64,000 nucleotides of DNA, from positions 28,457,114 through 28,521,113 of the forward strand of contig OX411547.1 in assembly GCA_948146395.1 (NCBI GenBank), read 5' to 3'. The notes below the pieces were generated by a model. That model was not told the origin of the DNA. It saw nothing but the letters and a program-made list of their open reading frames with translations, and did no database searches. The translations under genes were made by a program, and so were the position numbers. This DNA comes from Fragum whitleyi. Lineage: Eukaryota > Mollusca > Bivalvia > Cardiida > Cardiidae. Numbering within the stretch: the first letter of the stretch is position 1; each line of letters opens with the position of its first letter. Positions 1 to 10,351 of this stretch are shown in pieces.

Positions 1-110
1 AGTATAGCCTTTGATAAGCCTGCACATATGTGCAGTCTGATCTTTGTCTATACCTCCTGCAAAAACAGGAAAACTCCATGTATTGCGTGACAAGGATTAA
101 AACCCAGGAA
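1..110. mobile_element. TTAA-type MITE, cut by the window edge
   Basis: Contains gcctgcacatatgtgcagtc, ctttgtctatacctcctgca and the right end gcgtgacaaggatta of the 'cccttgtcatgctga' family. Confidence 0.7.
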
Positions 111-129
111 AAGAACGAATAATTTTCAA

Positions 130-700
130 GTTTTGGAATAAAAAAAACAAATAATTGTTTAAAGCTGTGTTAAATAAAGCCCTTTAGTATAGCAGTCGAT
201 GAACAATGTCAAGTGAGTGATCAAAAATCAATTTTATATTGAAATGATAGGTTTCTGGATAGATACTCGTTTCTGGAGATTCCCTCTAACTTGTCGATCT
301 ATAGCCAAAGCTTAAAGTTGTTAACTGTGCTTTTGCCAATCTTCATGCCTTATAAACCATTAGTCTCACAATATCAAGCATTACACAATTTGTTATCATA
401 AGTAATTGTTAATTACTGACGAGGGAGCAAGGCTATCAATGGGGTAACTGTGACCTAATTAACACTAATGACCTCACCATATTGTAATAATCGCAGTGTA
501 ATGACCTCCCTACTGCATCTGTTTTCATGTCATGGATATATTGTGAAGTGACTTTAGTAATGAGTATTAAATTATACTGTAAGTTGGATTAAGTTTAATT
601 TAATTTGTGGCAAAAATGCACCTACTGTGGCGGATCTAGAGCGGGTTTGCCCTTTTTTTTTATTTTCATACAGAATTTCATTGAGCTCTTCTCTTGCTGT
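130..700. other. No gene; unique-looking sequence with TGACCT words
   Basis: Three copies of the nuclear-receptor half site TGACCT lie within 60 bases (about 450-507: gtgacctaatt, aatgacctcacc, aatgacctccc). No open frame of interest. Confidence 0.4.
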
Positions 701-890
701 TCAAGATAAATTTGATTGTGAACAAAGCTTAGGCAGACAGTATAGACTAAGATCAGCCTGCACAGTTGTGCAGTCTAATCTTAGATTTCACTGTCTGGCT
801 TTTACTTAATTTGTGTGTTAAAAAATCTTGCTGCATAATCGTTGATATGTCCAAAAATAGGAAATTTGTTTAAACAAAATTTAAAATCAG
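700..890. repeat. Hairpin repeat 'ggcagacagtatagactaag'
   Basis: Palindromic core gatcagcctgcacagttgtg with flanks tgtctggcttttacttaat and caaaaataggaaatttg. Same family as 4,545, 31,340, 35,018 and 39,205 (inverted). Confidence 0.75.
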
Positions 891-2902
891 CAACTAGGAG
901 AACGAACTCCATCCCCATTTTTTATGTACAAACCTCATTTACAGACACCCTAGATCTGCCACTGACTTTTTAGTGATGCATTCAATCTTCTTGAACCAAA
1001 GCAGGAAAAGTAAGACATATTCTTATATTTCATATTGCAAGAGACTAGGTCAAATACTCAGGGGCAGATCCAGAGGAGTTTGGGGGTGTTCAAAAGAATC
1101 TCCCCTCTGTCACTGCCTAATCATTTCATTTTTAGGCTGAAATCCAATCAAAATTGTGTAATACTAGGAAAAGGAATTCTCCCTATTTATATTTTTGAGC
1201 TCTAGTACAGAAATCTGCGATCCACTGCGGACACCAAATATGATTTCTGATTATATTTTGAAAATTTTTAGTCTGAGTTTGTAACATACCTCCTGAGACT
1301 ATTTTGCCTCAAATATAGAGTTATAAAATATAAGATAGGGGAATATTGACATTGAAAAATTGAGCAGCCAATTAATTGTGAATAATACTGATATCACTAT
1401 TGACAATAACTGTTGATGAATTCTGAGAACTTGGCAATACAAATCAATAATATTGACTATCTAATGATTTGAAAATATTGTTGATTGTGTGTGGGTCATA
1501 TTCAAGATTGGTCAATATATTGATATTATTTTCAATATTATTGATAAAGTAAAATATATTGGCAGTCATCAGTTTTGAAAATTGAGAGCAGGTGTAAATT
1601 GACAATACACAATCAATAATATTGTCAGTTCAAGGGACTGACAATATAATTGAGTATGTTTTGGCTATATTGAAGATGGAAAAATATATTGATTTAATAT
1701 TACTGTCAATTGATCATTATATTGTAAGTTAATTTTAGACAATTGACAATGAATGGCAGGTATAATTATTTTGAGCTAGTACTAAACTATAACAGGACCT
1801 GGATTCAATAACAGCAGGATGAAATAATCACTGTGAGAAAGCGTGAAAAATCAGTCGGTATATAAATCATTATTGACATGTGGGGTAATATTTTTAATAC
1901 TTAAGTTCATAATCATCACGTCCAATAAAGCCCCGAGGCCCAGGAATGCATGATCATCTTGTCATGTAGGTTTGAACATGTACACTTATAGTATACATGT
2001 AGTAAATAGTGAACTTGTTAGTATTACATCAATTATTTTTGTTAGGAAATGTTAAAGCTTAAATTCAATTTTGTATCAATCCTTTTGCGGTCACAAGATG
2101 AAAGAAAAGAAAATACAATGATAAAATAGTTCAACAACTGGTTTTGAACATACTAGAACTTCAGTTCTAGAATTCTTTGAACTTAGTCCTTATGATCCTT
2201 TTTTGCAGGGAAATAAAACCAATGGCTCATTGTTAATAATGTCTCTGTCTTTTAATAATAGTGTACCCAATCAAATCAATTATAAATATTGATTTCCAAA
2301 AAAAAAAAGAATTAGATTGGGTAGAAAGGTCAGTCTGATAGAGGAAAAAAGTCTACTAAAAGGGAAAAGTTTGGAACTACTGGTTTGATTTTTGAAGTTA
2401 TAAGACTACTTGGACAGTATGGAGTTATTTTCTTTTCTAATGACAAGTACCCTGTGAACATTAAGAGTGGTAAATGAAGTTGATGGAATATTTCAACTAG
2501 TAAATTCTCACTTATTTTATTGACAATGACGTTTCCTTAAACGGAATAATTTGTTTTTAATCTTAAACAAGAGAAAAAAATCCTGATCAACACACTGTTT
2601 TTTGGTCGACCTGAATCTTTTGGCTGGTTTGTGTAACATGTGGTGACTCCTGACACAAAAAAAGTTGTTGAGTAATGAATAAAACAGTAAAAACTTGATG
2701 ATTTACGGTTCTAATTAATAGGTGTAATTATCACCTATCATGTAGACTGCCCTGCAAGGTTACGTACCATTTGTTTAGTTTACGGCATTGTAATTATCGC
2801 TCGTTTTTTAATGTAGAAAAAAATACTATATGATGGTTGGCGGAAAAAAATTGCATATGATTCAAATTTGGTGTTCTGAGGTTTGAATATCAAAGTATAA
2901 TC
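890..2902. other. No gene; ATTG/CAAT-rich stretch
   Basis: 1,330-1,770 is unusually dense in attg and caat words (caatatattgat and variants), a cryptic repeat. The remainder is plain AT-rich sequence. Confidence 0.5.
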
Positions 2903-3116
2903 TTAACACTTTCAAAAACCTGTCAAAATTCAAAGGTTTTGCAGACGAAAATTTAAAGTGGATTTAATTTGAAAAATAAACATTCAGTAGGGTAGAAAAT
3001 AGTGTGGAAAAAGAAGAAATTGCTTGTCAGAAGCAATTTCTTCTTTTTCAACAATTTTTTCTGAATCATAAAATCACAGGCACGTAAAAAGCAGGGATTT
3101 AACAGCAAAGGGTTAA
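2903..3116 (+). mobile_element. TTAA-type MITE, 'gaagaaattgcttgt' family
   Basis: TTAACACTTTC left, AACAGCAAAGGGTTAA right, inner hairpin aagaagaaattgcttgtcag / gaagcaatttcttcttttt. Confidence 0.8.
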
Positions 3117-3404
3117 AAAAGATGAATGGAGTAAATTTGTCAAGGCTAAGAGACAAGGACATTCTTGGTAACTCAATGGGTATCCAATGGTGGATGTAGA
3201 ATTTCTGTAAAGGGGGTTTGAACATACAAATTCCCATGGGGTTACAAGGGATGAGGGGTTTTGCGAGTCTGAGACTCACAAAATAGTAGCCAGGACTCTC
3301 AAAATAATCTGATGTAAGTCTATACAACCTTCTGGAAATCAACATCAGAAAAGAATAGAAGACTATTTTAAATAGAGGAATGAAGAGAAGAATGAATTGA
3401 ACTT

Positions 3405-3652
3405 TGTTCGATTCCTTCGGAACGGAATGTTCTACACCGATAAAACATACGATTTTGCCGGATATAGCCGCGATTTGAGGGCAGACGAATCTAAACGATA
3501 AAGTTTGATAAAAGTTACAGAATCTCGTAGAGGAGCTCTCCATCTAGGTCTACAGCTAGTTGTTATGTCTGGGAAAATTCGAATTAAAGGGAAAAGTACG
3601 TCTGAATGCGTATATTACACACCTAAGCAAGTCATTATACTTATGACGTCAT
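3405..3652. promoter_or_regulatory. CpG-rich block with a CRE palindrome, candidate promoter
   Basis: Together with the following 40 bases it holds about 20 CpG in 285 bp, against very few around it. ATGACGTCAT (a full CRE palindrome) lies at 3643-3652. Downstream comes an ATG in strong context. No TATA box is clear. A promoter role is inferred. Confidence 0.4.
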
Positions 3653-3682
3653 AATCGACGTTTCCATGCAATCGCGTGCAAA

Positions 3683-3769
3683 ATGGCGCTTTCAGGAAAC
3701 AATTCTGTGATTCCCATATTTCTTTTTATTTTGCATTCACAGTATAGGATAGCCATTTTTAATTTTCAT
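3683..3769 (+). CDS. Possible first coding exon of an unknown gene
   Basis: gcaaaATGGCG is a strong start context. It encodes MALSGNNSVIPIFLFILHSQ then YRIAIFNFH, followed by a donor-like cat|gtaaggt (phase 0). The hydrophobic start could be a signal peptide. It cannot splice in frame to exon 1 of the Ig gene, whose 5' sequence reads GTC CCC TAC TGA. No partner exon is recognised, so this may be chance. Confidence 0.25.
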
Positions 3770-3770
3770 G

Positions 3771-4540
3771 TAAGGTTAATAAATCCTTAGCAAACGGTTT
3801 TTTGTAAGATCAACAGTAATTTGGACATTTAAATCATCTTCTCTTCATTCCTCCTCTGCGAAACCCTTGAGGTGTCGCCCATCTAGTAGTCTTCAATTCA
3901 TTTCTGAAGTTGATCACCAAAGGTACTTATTTTTTACCCAATCTAGATTGAGTTTCCCCAACGATAATGATGAAATAGACCTCAGAGGGGTTTGTTTCAC
4001 ACACACACACCCACCACCACCCCAACCCCGTCTGACTCTTGCTTTGCCACTGGTATCATGAATTAATGGCTATATAGGAACTGGAACCTTAAGAAGATGA
4101 TGAAGGAATATGTACTTGTTCTTAGCTAAATTGATGGGTCAGTTAAAGTAAAGATTTATTAAATTTTCTATTTGTACAGGATTTAATGTTACTTTAAACA
4201 ATATTGCAGGTATATTACAACAACTTGTGCACCTAACCATAGTTTCCTGTCATTTCTCAAACCTGCAACCACTACATTTCATCTAAATGCAACTAATGCA
4301 CACATTTCTCCTTTGTGAGCCATATAGTTTATACAAGAAGCTCATTTCCTGGTCATCAACATATATTTACATGCAAATCATTTTATTATTCAAATTTAGG
4401 CAATATTATAACCCTTATTTGGTGCTTTGAAAGGCTGAAATAGTCTACTTCAAAAACATCCATAGCTTCATTTTTGTAATGTCAGCACAGTCATTTGCAG
4501 TAAACAAAGTTAACCCTTTTCAAGCTGTACATGGCAAATG
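3771..4540. other. No gene recognised
   Basis: A short (CA)n run lies at about 3,996-4,010. Otherwise AT-rich with no exon. Confidence 0.4.
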
Positions 4541-4544
4541 TCTA

Positions 4545-5035
4545 CTGTAAACAAAGCTTTGGCAGTCAATATAGACTAAGACCAGCCTGCACAGAAGTGC
4601 AATCTGATCTCAGTGCAGTCTGAAATCAGTCAATTATTTGTACTTTCTACTCATTGTGAGAAAAGCTTGAGCCAGAATGTTTCAAATGTACAAAAAAATG
4701 GCAATTTGTTGAAGACAAAATATAAATTCTGCATGATATGGGTTAGAATCTTTAATGATGGTTTACCTATAGACGTCCAAAGCTGGTGCACATGAAACTA
4801 CAGAGCTGGGCCTGAGCCCACCCCTGTGTGTTATAGGCTTGCGATCTATTAGCACTACATGTATTGACTTCAAAATGATTCTGCTGTACACCCAAATTTT
4901 GCAGACAGTATAGACTGGGATAAGCTAGTAAAGTTGTGAAGTCTGATCACAGCCTAATCTATACTCTGTTATTGAGGGCAAAACTTGAACCAGACTGGTT
5001 GTTATGTCCCAAATCTTGAAAAATTTGTTTGAATT
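4545..5035. repeat. Two hairpin repeats of the 'agactaagatcagcctgcac' type
   Basis: One at 4,545-4,760 (ggcagtcaatatagactaag, cctgcacagaagtgc) and a degraded one at 4,895-5,035 (gcagacagtatagactggga, aagttgtgaagtctgatcac). Both have the caatttgtt... flank of the family. Confidence 0.65.
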
Positions 5036-5046
5036 TGATTTGATTT

Positions 5047-5317
5047 GGATGGGGTTTTACGCCACTTTCAACTTTTTTTCAGTAATATTGTGGTGGCTGG
5101 AGCACCTAACAATGGAATCCTGGTATTTTTCTCACCATTACATGTACTACCATTACATTCTTTCCTAGCCTCCAGCTGCTGTCCTACATAGGACTACAAT
5201 TATCGACCCATTGTCGAGAGACAAGTAGACCGAAAGATTGAGTGCCGCCGTTGGGGATCGAACCCGGACCTCTAGATTAACAGTCCAGCGCGCTACCAAC
5301 TGCGCTATGACAGTGGC
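5047..5317 (-). mobile_element. tRNA-derived SINE, full length
   Basis: The minus-strand head catagcgcagttggtagcgc plus gggttcgatcccc are the A and B boxes. An Asn-like anticodon loop (ctgttaa) is visible. The tail end is ttttacgccactttcaac on the + strand. A SINE rather than a tRNA gene because the conserved body gctggaggctagga follows. Confidence 0.9.
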
Positions 5318-5430
5318 TACAATTTGTTTGAAACAGAAATAAACAGGATAAGGGTTAAGTCTGAAGAAACTACCTATAAGACATAAGTTCCATAAAACTT
5401 GACACAGAAACAACTTATGTCAAAGAGTCA

Positions 5431-5722
5431 TACCGCATTTCCCCTAATAATAGCGCCCTCTCTAATAGTAGCACCCCTACATTTTTTACTAAGAAAACCC
5501 ACTTCAAATGCCTAAATTCTATGAACTTGTTGAGGTTTCTTCTCAAATTTGATGTGAATTTCCTCTAAACAATCATTTATATGATTGTTTAGAGAAAATT
5601 TACCTCAAATTAAACGGAAAAGGGCCTAAAAGTCATAAGTTAAATGACTTTTTTTGTTTAAAAAAAAGCTCTCTGACCATGTTATGCATAGCTCCTTGGA
5701 GCAATTATTAACAGAAATACAA
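5431..5722. mobile_element. 'tatttctcctaataaa' MITE
   Basis: Left end accgcatttcccctaataat, right end attattaacagaaatac, inner palindrome tctaaacaatcatttatatg. Confidence 0.75.
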
Positions 5723-6017
5723 TAGATAGTAAAAGACGCATTATAAAAGGGTTTGCATAATTGATATGTACAGATAGCAGATTTATTATATCAATTAGAT
5801 AAGATGATATATCTATGTTTACCATATTATCTTATCTTATTTCGAACGTCATTGTATAATACTATTGTGTTAGTAATAGTCATTATCATTTGAATTTATT
5901 CCGACTGATTTAATTTAATTTGAAATAATCTATTTGACCTTGATATAAAAAATAGATCAATAAATATAGCATGTAATGCCTATAGAATTACTTATTTATG
6001 TATTTGGCTTGATGATT

Positions 6018-6443
6018 TGCTTTAAAAACCAAATCATAAAAATGTCAAAGCTTATCAGAGAGACTGATTCACTCTTACTTTGAAAACCTAAATCATGACA
6101 ATTTCAAAGCTTATCAGTCAGACTGATTCTCTCTTACTTTGAAAACCTAAGTCATTACAATTTCAAAGCTTATCAGTCAGACTGATTCTCTCTTACTTTG
6201 AAAACCTAAGTCATTACAATTTCAAAGCTTATCAGTCAGACTGATTCCCTCTTACTTTGAAAACCAAATCATAACAATTTCAAAGCTTATCAGAGAGACT
6301 GATTCACTCTTACTTTGAAAACCTAAGTCATGACAACTTCAAAGTTTATCAGTCAGACTGACTCACTCTTACTTTGAAAACCTAAGTCATTACAATTTCA
6401 AAGCTTATCAGTCAGACTTATTCAATCTTACTTTGAAAACCTT
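6018..6443. repeat. 59-bp tandem repeat, about 7 units
   Basis: The word tcaaagcttatcag recurs at 59-base steps (one step of 58) from about 6,045 to 6,400; units also share ctcttactttgaaaacc. The 6,250-6,310 unit resembles the first more than its neighbours (agagagactgattcactc), suggesting a two-step expansion. Confidence 0.95.
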
Positions 6444-6444
6444 A

Positions 6445-6545
6445 TGGAATCGTCTCATCAAGACCATTCAAATGAGTACCCACATTGAAGGGTTTCAATG
6501 AGAAATGAAGATTTTCAGACTGGCAATACCCCCTCTTATCTTTAT
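6445..6545. repeat. 'gtactcatttgaatcgtct' hairpin, right half
   Basis: ggaatcgtctcatcaagacc / cattcaaatgagtacccac, then the agattttcagac...taccccctctta flank shared with 8,340 and 24,990. Confidence 0.65.
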
Positions 6546-6935
6546 ACTTTCTACACACAGAATTCCTGTAACTTGGGCCTTGGCTATATCTCACTTGGTA
6601 GCAGTGTATCAAACCAGTTAATTAATATTCATGACAATTATTTCTCTTGAAGAATGTTTCAATTATTTTAAGTGGCATCTTCAAGTGGACCTCGGACACA
6701 AGCCACGGAAATGGGCAAGTTTTAAGGAGGCATCTCAAGGAATCAGGTTTTTGTCTTTATTGGTGGTCATTTCCTTGTGGCATCAAAAAATGTGTGAATT
6801 GATTTTGACCATTCATTCATAATGATTGATACATCAATAAAAGTAATTGCATGAAACTATATTTTTGAACTTCCAAAATATTTTCAATATTTATCTTCTA
6901 CGCAAAATTTCCTAAATCCAAATTTTTCCACTAAA
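6546..6935. other. No gene; TAATTAAT-rich segment
   Basis: 6,617-6,680 carries ttaattaatattcatgacaa and ttttaagtggc, homeodomain-like words. No exon. Confidence 0.35.
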
Positions 6936-7106
6936 CCTTGTCATGCTGAACCTAGGATATTATTGCTTTGAGAGAAAGTATAGCCAAAGATCAGCACACA
7001 CACATGTGAATATCTGTTTTAAACCAAAATAGTTTATAAATGATATTTTGGAAATAAAAACAGACTCACCATTAGCTAGTGCATCAAATACAATCAGCAA
7101 TCTCAC

Positions 7107-7354
7107 TTTACCCTTGTTATGCTGAATGAAAAGCCTTGGCAAAATTATATATAAATCAAAGTGCTGAAAGCTCTGTATTTCCTAATTGTGAGTCAGCATT
7201 TGCTTTTGAAAATATAATTTCTGAAACTCTCTTGGTTTAAAAGGAAAATCAGGTTGAATGGACAAAGATCATACTGCACATATGTGCAGGCTGAAGTTTG
7301 TCCATACCTCCTGCCAAAGCAGGAATATTCCGGGATCAGCATGACAAGGGTTAA
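7107..7354. mobile_element. TTAA-type MITE, 'cccttgtcatgctga' family
   Basis: Left TTACCCTTGTTATGCTGAA, right ATCAGCATGACAAGGGTTAA, core gcacatatgtgcaggctg. Nearly the same as the copy at 48748-48997. A degraded copy lies just left (6,938-7,020). Confidence 0.85.
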
Positions 7355-7697
7355 TGCAATTTTGTTTAGGCTTTTATTCAGCATGACAATGGTTTAGACT
7401 TAAACTGGTACTCAGGACGATATTCTTAACATTTTATTAGTCTTTGATAAATGATATAAAACTTGAGACACAAGAAAAAGATTGATTCTATAGAACAGAA
7501 GAAAATAAATGCAAATGTCATCAATAAATCATAAGCGTTTCCCTATTAAATCAATAAGTTAATTAACTTTCAGCATGTCGGTACCATTTTCGCATGCACC
7601 AGAATTTGGATTTTAGATGCCAAAACTGATTTAGCTACTTTGCTCCTTGATGCTCTCAAGATGTTGACTGCTCTCAGCTGGGAGTCATCATGCTGAA

Positions 7698-8280
7698 CTT
7701 GACCAGGTCAATCAACAGTATCTGAGAGCATAGCTGCAGAAAGAGTCGATGTGTGTGTGTTTTATTTAAATTCAAAGTATTTCAATAATTGTATAACAAA
7801 TCCAATGTTGTTTTTACTCATTTGAATGGTCTGGCCATCCTGGACTTGACCAGATCAATCATCAGTATCTAAGAGAATAACTGCAGATGGAGTTTTTTTG
7901 TGTGTGTGTGTTTTATTTTAGATCAAAGTAATTCAATAATTGTATTGCCGCCGTCATAGCGCAGTTGGTAGCATGTCAGACTGTCATTCTAAAGGTCCCG
8001 GGTTCAATCACTGATGGCGGCAATCATTCTTTCCCACTATTTGTCCCTCACCATTGGGTTGATAATCGTAAACCTGTGAGATAGCAGCTGGAGGCTAGGA
8101 AAGGATGTGATGGTAGTACTGGTATGAGAAATACCAGGAATCCATTGTTAGGTGTTCCAGCCGCAGCGATATAACTGAAAAAATGTTGAAAGCAGCGTAA
8201 AACTCCATTCAATCAATCGATCAATAAATAATTGTATCGCAAATCCAATGTTGTTTGTACTCATTGGAATCGTCTGGCTG
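7698..8280. repeat. 147-bp tandem duplication, second unit carrying a SINE
   Basis: cttgaccaggtcaatc at 7698 and cttgaccagatcaatc at 7845 begin two units that both continue to caataattgtat and aatccaatgttgttt. The second unit is interrupted by the SINE at 7946-8226. Confidence 0.88.
7946..8226 (+). mobile_element. tRNA-derived SINE with 11-bp duplication
   Basis: Head gccgccgtcatagcgcagtt, B box gggttcaatca, body agctggaggctaggaaagga, tail ccattcaatcaatcgatcaa. Flanked by aataattgtat at 7935-7945 and 8227-8237. The empty site is preserved in the sister unit at about 7,784-7,800. Confidence 0.93.
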
Positions 8281-8360
8281 AGACAATTCATATGAGTACC
8301 CACAACATAGGGTTTTATGGCAAAATAAAGATTTTAGACCTGCTTTACCCCTTTCTGAGC
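8240..8360. repeat. 'gtactcatttgaatcgtct' hairpin
   Basis: aatgttgtttgtactcattg...cgtctggctgagac...tatgagtacccacaacatag with the shared 3' flank. Confidence 0.75.
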
Positions 8361-8917
8361 TGTACCTCTGCGAGATAAATGAAAAGTCCTCTGGCGGTCT
8401 TTATCAAAGGGGAGAATCCTATTTTCATATTGGTCATTTTTCTTTGAAATTCTGTGATGTTGGTACTCATTTGAATAATCTCAACTAGACAATTTCAAAG
8501 AAAACCCACAGCAAATGGGGACTTCCAGTATTGTTGACTATAATCTCAAATGGCCAGTACTGCTTCTACAAAACCTGATTTGAAGTTTTGTATAAATAGT
8601 TATTATAACTTTCTATTTGCAGGTTCTGAAAACAATCAAAGAAAAAAAAGTAGGAAATAAGAAGAAAATTGATACAGGTTAGTATTTTGTTTTTGTCTCC
8701 CATTGCAAAGTTTTAGACTTGTCCCTCATTAATACAGTATTTTTGAAATGAAAAGATTTATAAAGAACTTTTCAAATTGAATACTTTTCTCCACTACATT
8801 GTAATGGAGAACGGTTAATCATAACCATGTGCAATAAATATTTAAGAATTATTGAAAACAGGGAGAAAGATGAAGGGAAAAATGAAAAAAAATGAATAAA
8901 ATGTTATATACAAATTA
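8360..8917. other. No gene recognised
   Basis: AT-rich; a half hairpin (tggtactcatttgaataatc) at about 8,460. Nothing coding. Confidence 0.4.
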
Positions 8918-9832
8918 CAGTCGAATCTGTGTACAGCAGCCAGTAGAGGGAGAGGCCCAAATTGGCTGCTGTACACAGATTGGATGCTGTTCACAGTATC
9001 CTTAGGGCAGTCATTTTGTCGTACCACTTTTGTTTAGCTGATTACCAGATCGCAAAACTATAGACTTCCCCAAATTCTAAGCAATTCCAAAGTTTCATTT
9101 TAAGTCTTTGTCATTAAAAGAATAAGGAATCATACCATAAACATAAAAAAATATTGTGAAAATGCATGATTCATATTCATCGAGAATTTCTCGTTTGCGT
9201 TTAGCCACGGTTTGGACCTGCGTACGACCTACGCCGCACTCATTGGCAATAATCCTGGAAGAGCACCCAGACTTAAGCATGCATATCACTTTCACACGAT
9301 CCTCTAGAGAGAGGAACTTACGTTTAGAAAGCGACACTATGGCGAGATTTGATATCGAAAGTAGGTTTTCGTCCATTTTAAAGGCAACCTGTAATGCTCA
9401 AGATCATTTTATTTAAAGAGACCTGAGAACCGACAAATTCCATAGCCTTTAATTAATTATCATCATTCAAGTAGAACAAATAAATAATAATGGCTAATTA
9501 CACGTCATTTACTCGACAACACAGGATTAAATCGATAATTGGTTATTTATAACTTGTACATTACGATAAGGCGACTTCGGCTGTTTACTATAGTGATGAT
9601 TATCGATTTTTTCGAACACGACTAATTCAGTCGCGTGTTTTGTCAGATGACCGTTGTATAGGTGTGATATACAGTTGGTATTTGACCAATTAAGGTGACC
9701 GCCGGCCGCATTTCAGGAGATCACGCTATTCACAGTGCAATTAAAGAAGGAATTTGCACGGGGGGAAATCGAGAGGCCGCTGTCGGCAGATTGGCCGCTG
9801 TGCATAGTTGGCCGCTCACACAGATTTGACTG
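8918..9832 (-). mobile_element. Tigger/pogo-type element, internally deleted
   Basis: Terminal inverted repeats start CAGTCGAATCTGTGT on the left and, reversed, CAGTCAAATCTGTGTGAGCG on the right. TA flanks both ends (8916-8917, 9833-9834), the Tc1/mariner/pogo signature. Subterminal ggccgctgt/ggctgctgt words repeat several times near each end. CpG-rich, 915 bp. Only the N-terminal transposase segment remains (about 9,170-9,376). Confidence 0.9.
9165..9376 (-). pseudogene. Transposase N-terminal HTH fragment (CENP-B/Tigger type)
   Basis: Starting at the ATG at 9374-9376 the minus strand reads MDENLLSISNLAIVSLSKRK, then FLSLEDRVKVICMLKSG, CSSRIIANECGVGRTQ and VQTVAKRKREILDEYES. This matches the first, psq-like DNA-binding helix-turn-helix of CENP-B and Tigger/pogo transposases. 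Homology stops at about DEYES; after it come non-homologous residues and a stop at 9095. The second HTH and the DDE catalytic domain are absent, so it cannot transpose itself. It could still bind DNA if expressed, but no promoter evidence exists. Confidence 0.85.
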
Positions 9833-9834
9833 TA

Positions 9835-10122
9835 TTCTTAAACCTCCCACATTGTTTACTGCTACTGGACAGAGCTAAGCTCATTATTTATGTATATTAA
9901 AATGATAGATTTAGAGTGGATAACCTGGCTTTCTTTTGATACTTAGATATGCATGAATGTCTGAAGTCTACCCTTTGTCCATTAATCTAGTGATTTCCAA
10001 GGCAATAATTGTTAATAAATTATGAGCTTAAGAGTATTTTGAATATTTTATGTCTACTCCTGGGAAAGGGTCTCTAATTTAATGGTTCTTTTTGGTGTCA
10101 AAGACCATTTTACCTCACTTAA
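9835..10122. other. No gene recognised
   Basis: AT-rich spacer between two mobile elements. Confidence 0.4.
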
Positions 10123-10351
10123 TTAACCCTTTCCTGTTTTACAAAATTTTGGACCTGTCCAAATTCAAAGGATTTGCAGACAAAAATTTAAAGTGGAATT
10201 TAATTGAAAAATAACCATCCAGTAGGGTAGAAAATAGTGTGGAAAAAGAAGAAATTGCTTGTCAGAAGCAATTTCTTCTTTTTTCACAATATTTTCTCAA
10301 TCATAAAATTACAGGCACGTAAAAAGCAGGGATTAAACAGCAGAGGGTTAA
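10123..10351 (+). mobile_element. TTAA-type MITE, 'gaagaaattgcttgt' family
   Basis: TTAACCCTTTCCTGTTTTAC left; AACAGCAGAGGGTTAA right; inner hairpin aagaagaaattgcttgtcag. Confidence 0.88.

Noticed and set aside
2953..3543. 196-codon open frame on the minus strand
   Set aside because: Its C-terminal half reads through the TTAA-type MITE at 2903-3116, with long Lys/Phe runs; no domain recognised.
6018..6443. CRISPR-like array
   Set aside because: Repeats are contiguous 59-bp units with no unique spacers, in a eukaryotic genome.
7946..8020. tRNA genes at SINE heads (also 5317, 22508, 53161, 63510, 37043)
   Set aside because: A and B boxes are present, but the acceptor stems do not close and each is followed by a conserved SINE body and tail.
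9156..9416. Plus-strand open frame opposite the transposase fragment
   Set aside because: Antisense shadow of the Tigger HTH.
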